Assembly (NCBI GenBank): GCA_902799385.1
Contig: CADCAK010000017.1
Span: forward strand, 1 to 58,943
Length of the DNA: 58,943 bases
Direction: 5' to 3'
Origin: an uncultured bacterium
GTDB lineage: Bacteria > Verrucomicrobiota > Kiritimatiellia > RFP12 > UBA1067
Shown here one piece after another: positions 1-8,665 of this stretch. The notes below the pieces were generated by a model. That model was not told where the DNA came from. It did no database searches and worked only from the letters and a program-made list of their open reading frames with translations. Position numbers and translations under genes: made by a program. How positions within the stretch are numbered: position 1 is the stretch's first letter; each line of letters opens with the position of its first letter.

Positions 1-1
1 C

Positions 2-220
2 ATCATGCGCGGAGACCCGACGCCGAACCGCGACGGCGAGGCGTTCTTCAAGCGCAAGATGGTCGGGCTCCACAGGGAGATAGGCGCGGCGCGAATGCAC
101 GAACTCGGGTTCGGATCGCGCGGACAGCTTGCCTCTGCGCAGGCGAAGCTCGTGTACGGCTCGTTGCCCGAGTCCGCGACACCAGGCGGCGCAACGCCAT
201 CAGAAACCGGCTCAAACTGA
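2..220 (+). CDS. possible C-terminal end of an unidentified gene
   Basis: An open frame enters from the left edge and stops at 218-220. It translates to about 72 residues with a basic stretch (FFKRKMVGLHREIGAARMHE) followed by a low-complexity Ser/Thr/Gly/Pro tail. I do not recognise a family. The first ATG (position 5) has no visible ribosome binding site inside the window, so the start probably lies further left. In GC-rich DNA an open frame of this size can also occur by chance. The next gene points the other way. Confidence 0.3.
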   Translation: MMRGDPTPNRDGEAFFKRKMVGLHREIGAARMHELGFGSRGQLASAQAKLVYGSLPESATPGGATPSETGSN

Positions 221-283
221 TGCAATGAGCGGCGCGCGTTCGGTTCCGCTCACCGTCGGCGCGCGCCCGAATCCACGGCAGCT

Positions 284-362
284 CTGGGGCTTTGCCCCAG
301 CCCCCATCAGGGGGACTAGAGTCCCCCTGAACCCCGCAACGCGCGGATGGATACATCCGCGC
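284..362. repeat. three consecutive perfect hairpins
   Basis: Three inverted repeats follow each other: 284-300 (CTGGGGC, 3-nt loop), 308-329 (CAGGGGGAC, 4-nt loop) and 341-362 (GCGCGGATG, 4-nt loop). They lie between convergent reading frames and could terminate transcription from both sides, though none has a clear T-run. The CTGGGG/CCCCAG hairpin type recurs near 17565 and 19382, so this looks like a dispersed hairpin repeat. The rest of 221-450 holds no gene that I can see. Confidence 0.6.
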
Positions 363-450
363 TAGCACCCGCTTTCACTTCCGTGCAAAGTTTTTTCACT
401 TTCCCCCTTGACGCAATACATACTTGTCCCTCTGACACCCCTCTAATACT

Positions 451-939
451 CTAATCGTCCACACATTCACAAAGATATGTGCGGATTTTCTTTCTGTCTC
501 CGCAGACAATCCTTCCATCCACAAAGTCTACCGAGCTCCACTCAAGCCGTTCCTTTGCAAGCCACAAATATTCCTCGGCTTTGTATGTGTACCACTCGTC
601 CGTAATGCCAATGTCGGCAAGCGCCATGCGAAACCGCTTGAACGGATGTTTCATCGAAAGCGCGCGAGCAAGCCGCCTCGCCTGTTCATCTGAACGGGAC
701 ATGGCGAAATTCTCCATAATCCTAAATCCCTCGTGCGAGTCGACAGGATCAACGTCAACGACTTCATGGCCATGCAATCCTTCATTTACATCTGGATCAA
801 CGTATGCCGAATCAAAAACAATTGACACCTTCTGGTCCGTAAGGTCAATCACGGGATAGCTGTTCTCTGCGCATATGTCAAGCGCTTCGCACAGTTCCAT
901 TGCCAACTTATCCTTGCTGTCTATCTTGTCTCCATACAT
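451..939 (-). CDS. UPF0158 family protein
   Basis: This 162-residue protein resembles the uncharacterised UPF0158 family. The typical stretches are a central VDVDPVDSHEGFRIMENFA (about residues 61-79) and a C-terminal PFKRFRMALADIGITDEW (about 99-116), where aromatic and acidic residues follow the family pattern. No enzymatic motif is visible and the family's function is unknown. The ATG at 939 is preceded by a GGGAG ribosome binding site about 8 nt upstream. It is a single gene flanked by other small orphan genes in the accessory island. The family call rests on remembered motif patterns. Confidence 0.75.
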   Translation of the reverse strand: MYGDKIDSKDKLAMELCEALDICAENSYPVIDLTDQKVSIVFDSAYVDPDVNEGLHGHEVVDVDPVDSHEGFRIMENFAMSRSDEQARRLARALSMKHPFKRFRMALADIGITDEWYTYKAEEYLWLAKERLEWSSVDFVDGRIVCGDRKKIRTYLCECVDD

Positions 940-1015
940 ACCACTTCTCCCGTAATGCTCCCTGCTTTACATTAATTCCCAGCTTGGAATTAGCGACGCT
1001 TCGCAGCCTATAATT

Positions 1016-1225
1016 TCATGCCTCAAGACTCCGGACAAGGCTCTCGCGAGTCGAATACTTCGACACAAAAGGATTGTCGGATATTCGCTCAGCCTCACGC
1101 ATCGCCGCAATCGTAGAGCGGTTGGTGATTCTGCGCATATCGCCCTTCATCGGCAGCTTCATCCCTGCCTTAGCCCGCTGTTGCTTCTGCATTGCGGCTA
1201 AACGTCTTGTCTTTACAAGTCCCAT
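1016..1225 (-). CDS. RelB/DinJ-like antitoxin remnant or orphan
   Basis: The 69-residue product ends in a segment (TIAAMREAERISDNPFVSKY, then an S-x-E-SLVRSLEA tail) matching the toxin-neutralising C-terminus of RelB/DinJ antitoxins. The N-terminus is short and basic and does not look like the ribbon-helix-helix DNA-binding domain such antitoxins usually carry. No RelE/YafQ toxin frame lies next to it. The start is supported by GGAGG five nt before the ATG at 1225 and a TATAAT box at 1243-1248. It may be an orphan that still binds a toxin, or a decayed pair. Confidence 0.55.
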   Translation of the reverse strand: MGLVKTRRLAAMQKQQRAKAGMKLPMKGDMRRITNRSTIAAMREAERISDNPFVSKYSTRESLVRSLEA

Positions 1226-1242
1226 GCATTCCTCCGCCGCAC

Positions 1243-1251
1243 ATTATACCA
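1243..1251 (-). promoter_or_regulatory. extended -10 promoter of the RelB-like gene
   Basis: On the minus strand the sequence reads TGGTATAAT, ending 17 nt before the ATG at 1225. Transcription would begin near 1236, so the ribosome binding site would sit at the very 5' end of the mRNA. Confidence 0.6.
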
Positions 1252-1347
1252 TATCGCCGTGAGCGTTGCTCAATCCGCCGCGCCGCTGCACTGCCGCTCG
1301 AAACTCTAATGTAATCCGACCCTCGCAACTAAGTTGAGCAACCCTCC

Positions 1348-1384
1348 ATTTTGGGAAAACGGGTCTGACCTGTTTTCCCAAAAT
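1348..1384. repeat. 37-bp inverted repeat
   Basis: Two perfect 13-bp arms (ATTTTGGGAAAAC and its complement) flank an 11-bp centre that itself contains GGT/ACC. The element is longer than a typical operator and could form a hairpin with T-rich ends on either strand, so it may be a bidirectional terminator or a mobile-element end. The surrounding gap 1226-1655 has no convincing gene. Confidence 0.6.
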
Positions 1385-1655
1385 CGCCGCGCGCGCTGGC
1401 GCTCAAACCACCTATGGTGGCCCTCGCAGCATACTCTTGGGGTATGGCCGTGCATACCATGAGGGTGCAAAGCGCTTAGGCTGAGGATATGAACCAACGC
1501 CCCATAGAATGGCAACGAGCCATCCCCGGCCGAGCAGAAATGCCTTTGCCGGAGTGGTGCACACCAAGAGAAAGACATTCAACCTACAACCGCCGCGCCA
1601 CTACTCCGCAACTCAAGCTCCGCCACTGAGATCCGACCCTCTGATACCAATAACA

Positions 1656-1689
1656 CCTGGTCATACCGCCAGAAAGCGACATGACCAGG
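1656..1689 (-). terminator. hairpin downstream of the DUF2188 gene
   Basis: Perfect 9-bp arms CCTGGTCAT/ATGACCAGG enclose a 16-nt loop, 8 nt past the stop of the 1697-1915 gene. Only a weak T-stretch (TGTTATT) follows on the minus strand, so this is a tentative terminator or a 3'-protecting hairpin. Confidence 0.4.
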
Positions 1690-1696
1690 ACTTTAA

Positions 1697-1915
1697 CTAA
1701 CCACGAATCGACCGTGGATCGTGGCCGTGACTGTCGCACTCGCGGAATTGACCATACCGGTCCTGGATGCGTAGTTCAACGCCTTCCTCGCGCGCGATAG
1801 GTCGAGTATAGGCAATAGCCTCAGCTTGTGTCTTGAATATTTTCGAGACACGTGTTGCACCTGCCTTTGTGCTCGCCCAGTCATTACCATGTCGAACGAC
1901 ATAACGTCCTTCCAT
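1697..1915 (-). CDS. DUF2188 domain protein
   Basis: A 72-residue protein that fits the small DUF2188 family across its full length: an N-terminal RYVVRHGNDWA, a middle SKIFKTQAEAIAYTRPIA and the C-terminal LRIQDRYGQFRECDSHGHDP. Members are small soluble proteins of unknown role that occur widely in accessory and mobile regions. The start at 1915 is supported by AAAGGAG 6 nt upstream. It stands alone, with a hairpin after its stop. Confidence 0.75.
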   Translation of the reverse strand: MEGRYVVRHGNDWASTKAGATRVSKIFKTQAEAIAYTRPIAREEGVELRIQDRYGQFRECDSHGHDPRSIRG

Positions 1916-2003
1916 GATGACTCCTTTCTTGTGTTATCTTGATTACACGATTCTGCTCCCGCACCAACAAGGCAGGCCGCCAACCTTAAGATTGACGGTC
2001 TGC

Positions 2004-2031
2004 CCAACTTAGCGCCGAAGCGCCAAGTTGG
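2004..2031. repeat. hairpin, 11-bp stem with one mismatch
   Basis: CCAACTT-A-GCGC and GCGC-C-AAGTTGG flank a CGAA loop. It lies upstream of the DUF2188 gene. The rest of 1916-2258 shows no gene. Confidence 0.45.
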
Positions 2032-2258
2032 TCTTACAAATATTCGTAGACCGGGAAGCGAAAGACTCTCGCATTCCGTGGGTAGACAATTCTGCCCCAA
2101 CGCCTGACGTATGGCGTGTACACCCAGCGTAATATACGCGCTTGAGTGTAGCCACCAAGTATACCAGGCAACAAGGATTCCACAACCATATGGTTGCTTC
2201 TCCTTTCTCCTACAAATGTAGGTTAGAAAGTTTACGCGAAAATCCCGAACATTCGCGC

Positions 2259-2288
2259 TTGCAGTTCATTCGCGGAAAATGGTATAAT
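2259..2288 (+). promoter_or_regulatory. promoter of a candidate small RNA
   Basis: A -35 like box TTGCAG (2259-2264) and TGGTATAAT (-10 at 2283-2288) are 18 nt apart on the plus strand. No plus-strand gene follows, only a run of hairpins. Confidence 0.6.
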
Positions 2289-2293
2289 GTCAA

Positions 2294-2366
2294 ATTGTCT
2301 TAATTGACACCGGGGATTCATCTCCGAAGCCCTGACGAAGTTGCCGCTTCGTCAGGGAAATTATTT
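2294..2366 (+). ncRNA. candidate small RNA, about 70 nt
   Basis: Downstream of a good plus-strand promoter the sequence forms two stacked hairpins. The first is 2311-2326 (CGGGGA/TCTCCG with one G-U pair and a TTCA loop). The second is 2330-2357 (11 perfect base pairs, CCCTGACGAAG, with a 6-nt loop). An A/T-rich tail (AAATTATTT) follows, so the second hairpin may act as a terminator, though the U-run is imperfect. The RNA would end just past the 3' end of the opposing gene at 2372-2791. A regulatory RNA is an inference; I do not recognise a family. Confidence 0.5.
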
Positions 2367-2371
2367 ACTTA

Positions 2372-2791
2372 TCATCGAGTTCCACCCCCTTCTTTGTTGT
2401 TCGTTCGCTTTGTAACCAGACGCTTGTGTAATTTAAACACAGGATATTCCCCATAACGCTCATCGGTAGAAACCACATCAAAGATTGTAGTCACATCTTT
2501 GTTGGCGTAATCAAGACCAACCTTGTCAAAGAACGGCTTGAGGTTTGCGCTAAAATATCCGCTGGCCTGCTGCCAGCGAAACCCCCGTGTATCATTCGAC
2601 TCCGGCGGCAAAATGACGCACCCTAAATCCCCATTGTCGCCAGGCGCAATAAGCACACGCCCCCCCTTCTGCACATTTAACAACGTCGCAGCTTCACTTG
2701 ACAGTCCCAAGCGCCCAGAACGTTGAGCTGTGGCCTTTGCGTTCTTTGCAAAGCTTCCTGCATTCACGATTGTCGAGTCATTAAAAATCAT
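2372..2791 (-). CDS. hypothetical protein, 139 aa
   Basis: I do not recognise this protein. The N-terminal half contains GRLGLSSEAATLLNVQKGGR then VLIAPGDNGDLGCVILPPES, a pattern of a short helix plus small beta strands that faintly recalls swapped-hairpin AbrB-type domains. The second half (GYFSANLKPFFDKVGLDY) occurs with similar short regulator-like proteins. The tail is basic. The start is supported by AAAGGAG upstream of the ATG at 2791 and a TGGTATAAT promoter at 2827-2835. It is transcribed alone, just downstream of the restriction operon on the same strand. Confidence 0.6.
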   Translation of the reverse strand: MIFNDSTIVNAGSFAKNAKATAQRSGRLGLSSEAATLLNVQKGGRVLIAPGDNGDLGCVILPPESNDTRGFRWQQASGYFSANLKPFFDKVGLDYANKDVTTIFDVVSTDERYGEYPVFKLHKRLVTKRTNNKEGGGTR

Positions 2792-2826
2792 TTGCGTCTC
2801 CTTTCGGTTGTTTTCAAGTTGGGGCT

Positions 2827-2835
2827 ATTATACCA
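2827..2835 (-). promoter_or_regulatory. extended -10 promoter for the 2372-2791 gene
   Basis: TGGTATAAT on the minus strand, 35 nt before the ATG at 2791, with a ribosome binding site in between. Confidence 0.6.
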
Positions 2836-3222
2836 CATTCGCTGATTCAGCACAAGGGGGATTCCTATAAAAAATCAAAGGCAGGCAAATGACACGCAAA
2901 TATGAGCCAAAACACAGGGAAAACGAGATAATCGGCGATATTATCGCAATCCAACACAAATAGAGTTGACAATATGGCGATTAAGATTTACTAAAATCCA
3001 AGATCACAAAGCAAAAATAGCCATGCGGACAAGAGAGGCCATTGGCCCAAGCTATGCGTCAATCTCTGCACCACACAGACAACAGATTGATATCAAAGCA
3101 AGACAGACAACAAAATGACACTCGAGAGAAAACAAGAAAGCCAACCAGAAGAACAAATTACATGTCAATTTTGGGAGCCGTATACCACAATACCATACAA
3201 TTAACTGCGAGAAATTACACAA
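2836..3222. other. A/T-rich intergenic stretch without a gene
   Basis: About 390 bp of AT-rich sequence between the end of the restriction operon and the next promoter. I see no convincing gene, array or strong hairpin. Its low GC fits the acquired character of the neighbouring operon. Confidence 0.5.
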
Positions 3223-5589
3223 TTAATCCTCTATGTCGTCAACAAGAGGAGATTCACAGGAACCGCTAGGAGCACCAATCGGTTCCACTTCCCAAACCCA
3301 AAAACCATTCGCATCATTTTCTTTATACCCAATATAAGCGTCATGATCGCTTCCTGCGACATATGCCTTATCAAACTGAGATGCCCTATGCTCTGGGTTG
3401 TATTGCGTCTCGACGTCTGTCTTACTGATTGGTCCCGTTGTCGTGCAGAACCGCTTCACCTTGAACAAATTCGCCTTACCTGTATATGGGATGACCAATA
3501 CATCAATAGCCGCAGGGGTGCTGCAGAGGTTCTTGGGCAACGGGAAATACCCTGTTGCGCGGACCCAATCAGTCAACTTGCCCTTAAACCCTTCGGCAAC
3601 CGCCATGTGACCAAGCACGGCACCCTCCGCTCCTCCAACTACCACCGTCGTGCCACGGGTGGAAATAACGCGGCTATAACCGTTCTCAACGCCAAGATGG
3701 TCAGTGGACGTCTTACGCGCAAGAATGCCACGTATGAATTCTCTCAACGCCGACTCCCCGTCATCACCTTCGAATTTCGCCTTACCGATGGCATCTAGTT
3801 CTTTTGTTCCGTCAGTATTGCGTACGTACTTTGTCGGCAACAATGGTATTGCACCAATATTCTCTTCCTTGATGATGTCCGAATAATCGTATGAATTGCC
3901 GCACCGTCCAGGATAAAGAACATACGCACCAATGATTTCGCGTGACAGCTTCTTGTCCTTCTGGCTACGATAAAGGATTGCGTCGCGATAACGATGCATG
4001 TCGTTCAATGTAGCAAATGGAGCGGCGTCAAATCTAGGATTCTTTCGACTTGGACACGAATATATTCTGTACTTTGCGTCAAACAGATACGTATATGAAC
4101 GGCCTTCCTGGTCCTCGTCCTTTATCGTCAGCACGATGTCTGGTATCTGTTCCACGATATTCGTGCCGTTCTCTTTATCCGCGCCGTCAGAATATGATTG
4201 CTGATATGTCAACGTCACCAGCCGATGCGGAATTGTCGCAGTATCTTCAAACTCATATTTGCAGATACTGTCACCCTTGACATGTTTCTGCAACTCCGCC
4301 TCGTCGCCAACCTCTTGATCGGTCGGAACATCATCCAATATGTCGTCAATGCTTTCTATGTTCCCAAGGGAACCCGACTTCAAATTGAGTTTGAAATCTT
4401 CTTTCAACATGTCTCGGATCAATATGAAGCACCAGAATTCGTATAGCTTCCAAATGGGTTGGTTGCCAATGTCAAGCCCCTTGCCCATCACGTCAATGGC
4501 ATGTTGCAACGCGATCCAAGTCTCCTGGATCTTGGAATAGCCGCGTTTGCGCTGAAGAGCAAGGCTTTCCTGGCGAAAACCCTGAAACCTTCCGATCGAA
4601 CGGAAGAAAGCGTGATTTCTCAGTCTCTCAAGGTCATTGCACCATTCATCCATGCGCTTCAGGTATGCTTGGGAGACGCCATCTTCCCCACTTGCACTGC
4701 ACTTTTTCTTGAACTGTCCCAACCGTAATCCAATAGCCGATAGCGTGTGCTTGACGAATCTGTTTTCAACCGAATCCGTAATGGGGCGTATCTCGTCCGA
4801 CCGGAACAGCGACGTTTCGCGGCGATCATCTGACATGCCATTGTAACGGTTGGACTCGTGCGGCGTCCATCGGCGCATACGGTCCGCTTTTAGACAATGC
4901 GCCTCTTCGTGGTATTTGAGATGCGGACTGTGCAATATCCAACTTATCGCCGCCTTGTAATCGTCGACAAAACTCCTGAATATCTCGAACCATATCTTGT
5001 CCTCCGTGCTACGCTCCGAGGACAGCCCACCCGTGTTTCTGGTCTTAGTTAAGAACGCATAAACGAATCCGCTCTTGGCATGCTCAATCTGCTTCTTGAT
5101 CAGCTCGGCGTCGCGATACACGTCAATCTTCTCGGACACCACCCACCACGTAAGTCGTACAACTCGGCGCTCACGCTTCCGCCAAAGGGCAATGTCCAGC
5201 TCAAACTTGCCAGGAGCATTGACGAAATCCAGAGTTCCGTCCATCCCCATCCGCCCTGGAACATATTCGAATTCATCCGAGACACTGGCCATCACATGCT
5301 CGATGTCGCAGTCCGTGACCTGTTGGTCGTCGATAAAGATATGGACGTTGTATCGCGTCTCAAAGAAGACTGGAAGTTCCTTGAAAGACGTGCATTCACC
5401 TCCGGGATGTTCCACGCCATCGAGTTTCCACAACCCAGGCGTGTTCGAGCTATACTCGACTTTTGCTAGTTCATCGTTATCTTCCGCGCCGATGCGCTGC
5501 CGATAGCGAGCCATCCTGTCAGTGTTGTCGCCCGTGACAACAATCCTGAACAGGCCCTCGACCTTAAACTCGAACACCGGCGACTTCAC
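3223..5589 (-). CDS. DUF2357/PD-(D/E)XK nuclease subunit of a LlaJI/McrBC-type restriction system
   Basis: This 788-residue protein is the likely nuclease partner of the adjacent McrB-like GTPase. The N-terminal half resembles DUF2357 proteins. The middle carries a PD-(D/E)XK pattern: QIPDIVL, about 18 residues, then YLFDAKYRI, with the invariant D-A-K triad. It corresponds to the McrC-like R2 subunit of LlaJI systems. About 130 extra residues follow the nuclease core (for example VLVIPYTGKANLFKVKRF) and I cannot assign them. It is the last gene of the operon, starting 13 nt after the GTPase stop. DNA cleavage directed by the GTPase is inferred from the family. Confidence 0.8.
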   Translation of the reverse strand: MKSPVFEFKVEGLFRIVVTGDNTDRMARYRQRIGAEDNDELAKVEYSSNTPGLWKLDGVEHPGGECTSFKELPVFFETRYNVHIFIDDQQVTDCDIEHVMASVSDEFEYVPGRMGMDGTLDFVNAPGKFELDIALWRKRERRVVRLTWWVVSEKIDVYRDAELIKKQIEHAKSGFVYAFLTKTRNTGGLSSERSTEDKIWFEIFRSFVDDYKAAISWILHSPHLKYHEEAHCLKADRMRRWTPHESNRYNGMSDDRRETSLFRSDEIRPITDSVENRFVKHTLSAIGLRLGQFKKKCSASGEDGVSQAYLKRMDEWCNDLERLRNHAFFRSIGRFQGFRQESLALQRKRGYSKIQETWIALQHAIDVMGKGLDIGNQPIWKLYEFWCFILIRDMLKEDFKLNLKSGSLGNIESIDDILDDVPTDQEVGDEAELQKHVKGDSICKYEFEDTATIPHRLVTLTYQQSYSDGADKENGTNIVEQIPDIVLTIKDEDQEGRSYTYLFDAKYRIYSCPSRKNPRFDAAPFATLNDMHRYRDAILYRSQKDKKLSREIIGAYVLYPGRCGNSYDYSDIIKEENIGAIPLLPTKYVRNTDGTKELDAIGKAKFEGDDGESALREFIRGILARKTSTDHLGVENGYSRVISTRGTTVVVGGAEGAVLGHMAVAEGFKGKLTDWVRATGYFPLPKNLCSTPAAIDVLVIPYTGKANLFKVKRFCTTTGPISKTDVETQYNPEHRASQFDKAYVAGSDHDAYIGYKENDANGFWVWEVEPIGAPSGSCESPLVDDIED

Positions 5590-5602
5590 GCTCGACCCTC
5601 AA

Positions 5603-8600
5603 TTACGGCCAGAAGGAAAGATAGGAGCCGCCACGTGCGACAATCTCTTTCATCTTATCGAAGCTTGCGCCCTTCTTGCCAAGAATTCCGGCAAGGCTTT
5701 GCGTCTCGGCATTATCAAGTTTCCCATCCTCCTTGCCAGTGTATATTTTCAGCACCAGACTGTCGTCGCCGTTGATGCGGGGAAGCAGCTTCATCAAGAC
5801 AACATCGTCGAACGCATCTGGCTTGGCCGCTGGAGATGCTGTACCGGAAGAGGCCCCACCCGTCGGCGGCGTAGTTCCTGCGGGCGCACCGGAAGTTCCT
5901 GAAGTAGCAGGCTCAACATCCACTTCCCCGATAATGGTCGCAAGTGAGTCTTCGTAAAGGGCATATTCGTTTGCGAAGCGATACGCAACAACAAACGAAG
6001 TGTCCGCGAGAACCGGCTTCAGCGCATTCAGTTTTGCCACCTGGTCTGGCTTAAGCTTGTGATCCGTCGTCAGCTCGCTCGCCTGAAGCTTTCCATTGAG
6101 AAGCACTTTGACGAAATCGTTTCCGGCGAAGTCGGCGAAGGACGGCTCTGGGTCTTTCTCTCCAAAGTGGTCGAAATCGGCATCTGTCATTTCAAGCGTA
6201 AAGGCACGGTCAAGGACCTTGCGCGAGAACTGATTGGTTGTCTCGTCCATGTTGACCGTTCCAACGACAAAAAGATTGCGCGGAATCGTGAGTCCGTATT
6301 TGTCAACCCAATGCTGGCTCTGCGTGAACTCACAGCCAAGCTTGTCCGCGTCCTTCCATATCTCCTTGTCGAGCAAGGCATCGGTCACAACGCCTTTTTC
6401 GGTTTTGATGGCGCCGCTTTGGTCCATTGTCTCAACATCGACGATTTTTCTGCTTTCGATAGCGCTCAGGTATTCGGCGAAATACTGTTCAACAGGTGCG
6501 AGGTTCATCTCGTCGAGACAGACGAAGAAAGGAACGTCCGGATAGGCATACGCCTTGCAGATGAACTTGACGAAGTCCGTAGTGCGGAATGCCGACTTCA
6601 ATTCAGAATAGTACCCGAGCAAATCAGCGGAGTCGTGCCAGTTCGGCTTCACCTGCACCATGCAGAAATTGCCGGGCTTTTCAAGGGGCTTGCCGTCCTT
6701 TTCGAGAAGCGCCTTGTATCCTCCCCTCGCGCAAGTCATGTACGCGAGCTTGCGCACCATGCGGCTCTTACCGGTGCCGGAGTGTCCCGCGAGAATGGCA
6801 AACGGCTTCGTGCGAAGCGCTGCCGCGAGACGCAGGAGAACAACATCCTCCGCATTCGCGAGATTTACCTTCGGCTTCTTCTCTGCCGGCGGATTGGTTG
6901 ACTTGGAGTAATCTGCTGGTTTCATGGCCATTTTTACAACCTCGCTTTTTATGTCTTCAAACTTTTCGTTTACGAACCAGATGAATTCGTTGACAGTGAG
7001 ATAGTCTGGTGGTGAAGTGTCTTCAGTGCCATCGGCGTTGATCTGCCGCGGAAGCTTCATCGCCTTCATTCTCGTTAGCAGTTTTGCTGCTACACCACAA
7101 ACTTGCGTGTACTCTATATCCGAGTAATCTGACTTATGCGGAAAGTCAATAAGCCCAAGCCGTGTCAGCACCTCATTCGTCACACTTCCGTGCTTGAACC
7201 ATGCATCTGGGTGAAACTTCATCAGAAGCTCTGAAACAACACTCGGTCCGAAGCCCTTTGGTCCGACGAATGACTTATGACAGAAATTCGCCGCTACACT
7301 TGGCGTGTCTTTATAGAGAACCAAAGCATCCTTTATGTCCTTAACCTCTTGCGAGCTGTCTGGCTTGATGCAATTCCAACCAGAGCCATTTTGCCCCGAC
7401 CACATCATCGCATCATTCTTCTTATGCTTCCCTGTCGCCGGATCAACTGGCCCCAAAAACAATTCCTCGACCTCTTTAGTATCCCATGTCTGGATTGCCG
7501 CTGTCGTCAGCGAACCAAAATACGCCCTTACCCTTCCATTGACGTTCCACCCTTCCTTCTGCCACCCTTCCGTTCCACTATCCTTCCGCTTATCCGCAAA
7601 CATCTTCAGCGTCGTTGTCAGCAAATCTACGGCAGATGGTTTCGGTGCATCCCCATTCTTCTTCTGTTGCTCGCGCCACTCAAGGAATTTGCGATATGCT
7701 TTAAACGCCGAAGATAGACATGCCCAGTCCGAAACATCCTTTACCCAGGCCACACAGGCTTGATATGCCGTCTTAGAAGCGCCTTGTGGGCAACCACTAT
7801 CATCAAAAATATTGCAAAACGGGCCGAATATTTCAGTAAACTCATTGACCGTACCGACCTCGCATACCTCTTTTGTCGATTTATTTCCACCAAACAAATA
7901 TGGGTATATACCCGGCCAAGTACTATGGTTGTTAATCGGAGTGCTTGGATCTTTATTTAGGCACGAAAGATACGTGAGATAATTTCTTGCCGTTTTCTGC
8001 GTTTTGCCCTCCACATCACAAAACCATTTTATGAATTCATCCACATAATTGCACGCATGATCCCATCCGTCAAAATAATGGTAATAAGCAAATTCATCCT
8101 TTGGATCAATATCTATTTTTACATCAACCAAAGGTATTCCATCACATACAATCTTCCCATTAGGTCCCTCATAAAATTCTGGGCCTGTCAATTGCAGTAG
8201 ATACGATTTGGCTTTGTCTATCTCATTTAACTCTTGGTTAAACATTGAGAACAGAATTTTCTTAAGGTCGCCTTTGTACTTAGTGCAATTTGCAAGGACA
8301 TACCCATAGATATTAGTCGGAACACACGAGGATGGAAAACTTGGCGTGTAAGGATTTGGAACAAAATAGTGCTCTGCCCAGTATCGTGAATATGACAATA
8401 TTTGATTCAATTGCAAATCGCTCGAAAATCTCGGATGACAAATATTGTTACCGTCACAATAGTATAGTCCCATTTGTCGGGCTATTTGCGAGTGCGTCTG
8501 CTTAAATCCCGTCATTCGTCTTTCAGCATAATCAAGAAACTGATCCTTCGCCATTGCCTGCCTTGGCAACGCGGAGAAGAATTGCTTCATCGTAGCCAAA

Positions 8601-8653
8601 TGAAGATTTTTACCTCTACAAATCAATGACGGTTTGGACATATCATTCTCCAA
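5603..8653 (-). CDS. McrB-like AAA+ GTPase of a LlaJI-type restriction system
   Basis: A 1016-residue motor subunit. Walker A is GHSGTGKS at about 623-630. Walker B is FFVCLDEMNLAPVEQYFAEY at about 709-728, the classic McrB form. The McrB signature VGTVNMDETT lies at 797-806 and is followed by RKVLDRA at 811-817. The roughly 580-residue N-terminal region should hold target recognition, but I cannot assign a known domain. The C-terminal part has a Pro/Gly/Ser/Thr/Ala-rich linker at roughly 920-955. In McrBC relatives GTP hydrolysis drives translocation and activates the nuclease partner, here the next gene. An alternative start at residue 5 (MSKPSL) is possible. Confidence 0.88.
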   Translation of the reverse strand: MENDMSKPSLICRGKNLHLATMKQFFSALPRQAMAKDQFLDYAERRMTGFKQTHSQIARQMGLYYCDGNNICHPRFSSDLQLNQILSYSRYWAEHYFVPNPYTPSFPSSCVPTNIYGYVLANCTKYKGDLKKILFSMFNQELNEIDKAKSYLLQLTGPEFYEGPNGKIVCDGIPLVDVKIDIDPKDEFAYYHYFDGWDHACNYVDEFIKWFCDVEGKTQKTARNYLTYLSCLNKDPSTPINNHSTWPGIYPYLFGGNKSTKEVCEVGTVNEFTEIFGPFCNIFDDSGCPQGASKTAYQACVAWVKDVSDWACLSSAFKAYRKFLEWREQQKKNGDAPKPSAVDLLTTTLKMFADKRKDSGTEGWQKEGWNVNGRVRAYFGSLTTAAIQTWDTKEVEELFLGPVDPATGKHKKNDAMMWSGQNGSGWNCIKPDSSQEVKDIKDALVLYKDTPSVAANFCHKSFVGPKGFGPSVVSELLMKFHPDAWFKHGSVTNEVLTRLGLIDFPHKSDYSDIEYTQVCGVAAKLLTRMKAMKLPRQINADGTEDTSPPDYLTVNEFIWFVNEKFEDIKSEVVKMAMKPADYSKSTNPPAEKKPKVNLANAEDVVLLRLAAALRTKPFAILAGHSGTGKSRMVRKLAYMTCARGGYKALLEKDGKPLEKPGNFCMVQVKPNWHDSADLLGYYSELKSAFRTTDFVKFICKAYAYPDVPFFVCLDEMNLAPVEQYFAEYLSAIESRKIVDVETMDQSGAIKTEKGVVTDALLDKEIWKDADKLGCEFTQSQHWVDKYGLTIPRNLFVVGTVNMDETTNQFSRKVLDRAFTLEMTDADFDHFGEKDPEPSFADFAGNDFVKVLLNGKLQASELTTDHKLKPDQVAKLNALKPVLADTSFVVAYRFANEYALYEDSLATIIGEVDVEPATSGTSGAPAGTTPPTGGASSGTASPAAKPDAFDDVVLMKLLPRINGDDSLVLKIYTGKEDGKLDNAETQSLAGILGKKGASFDKMKEIVARGGSYLSFWP

Positions 8654-8665
8654 ATCAAAAATGCA

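Noticed and set aside
1306..1578. 90-residue minus-strand frame
   Set aside because: Cys/His/Arg-rich composition, no ribosome binding site, and it runs through the 37-bp inverted repeat; probably a chance frame.
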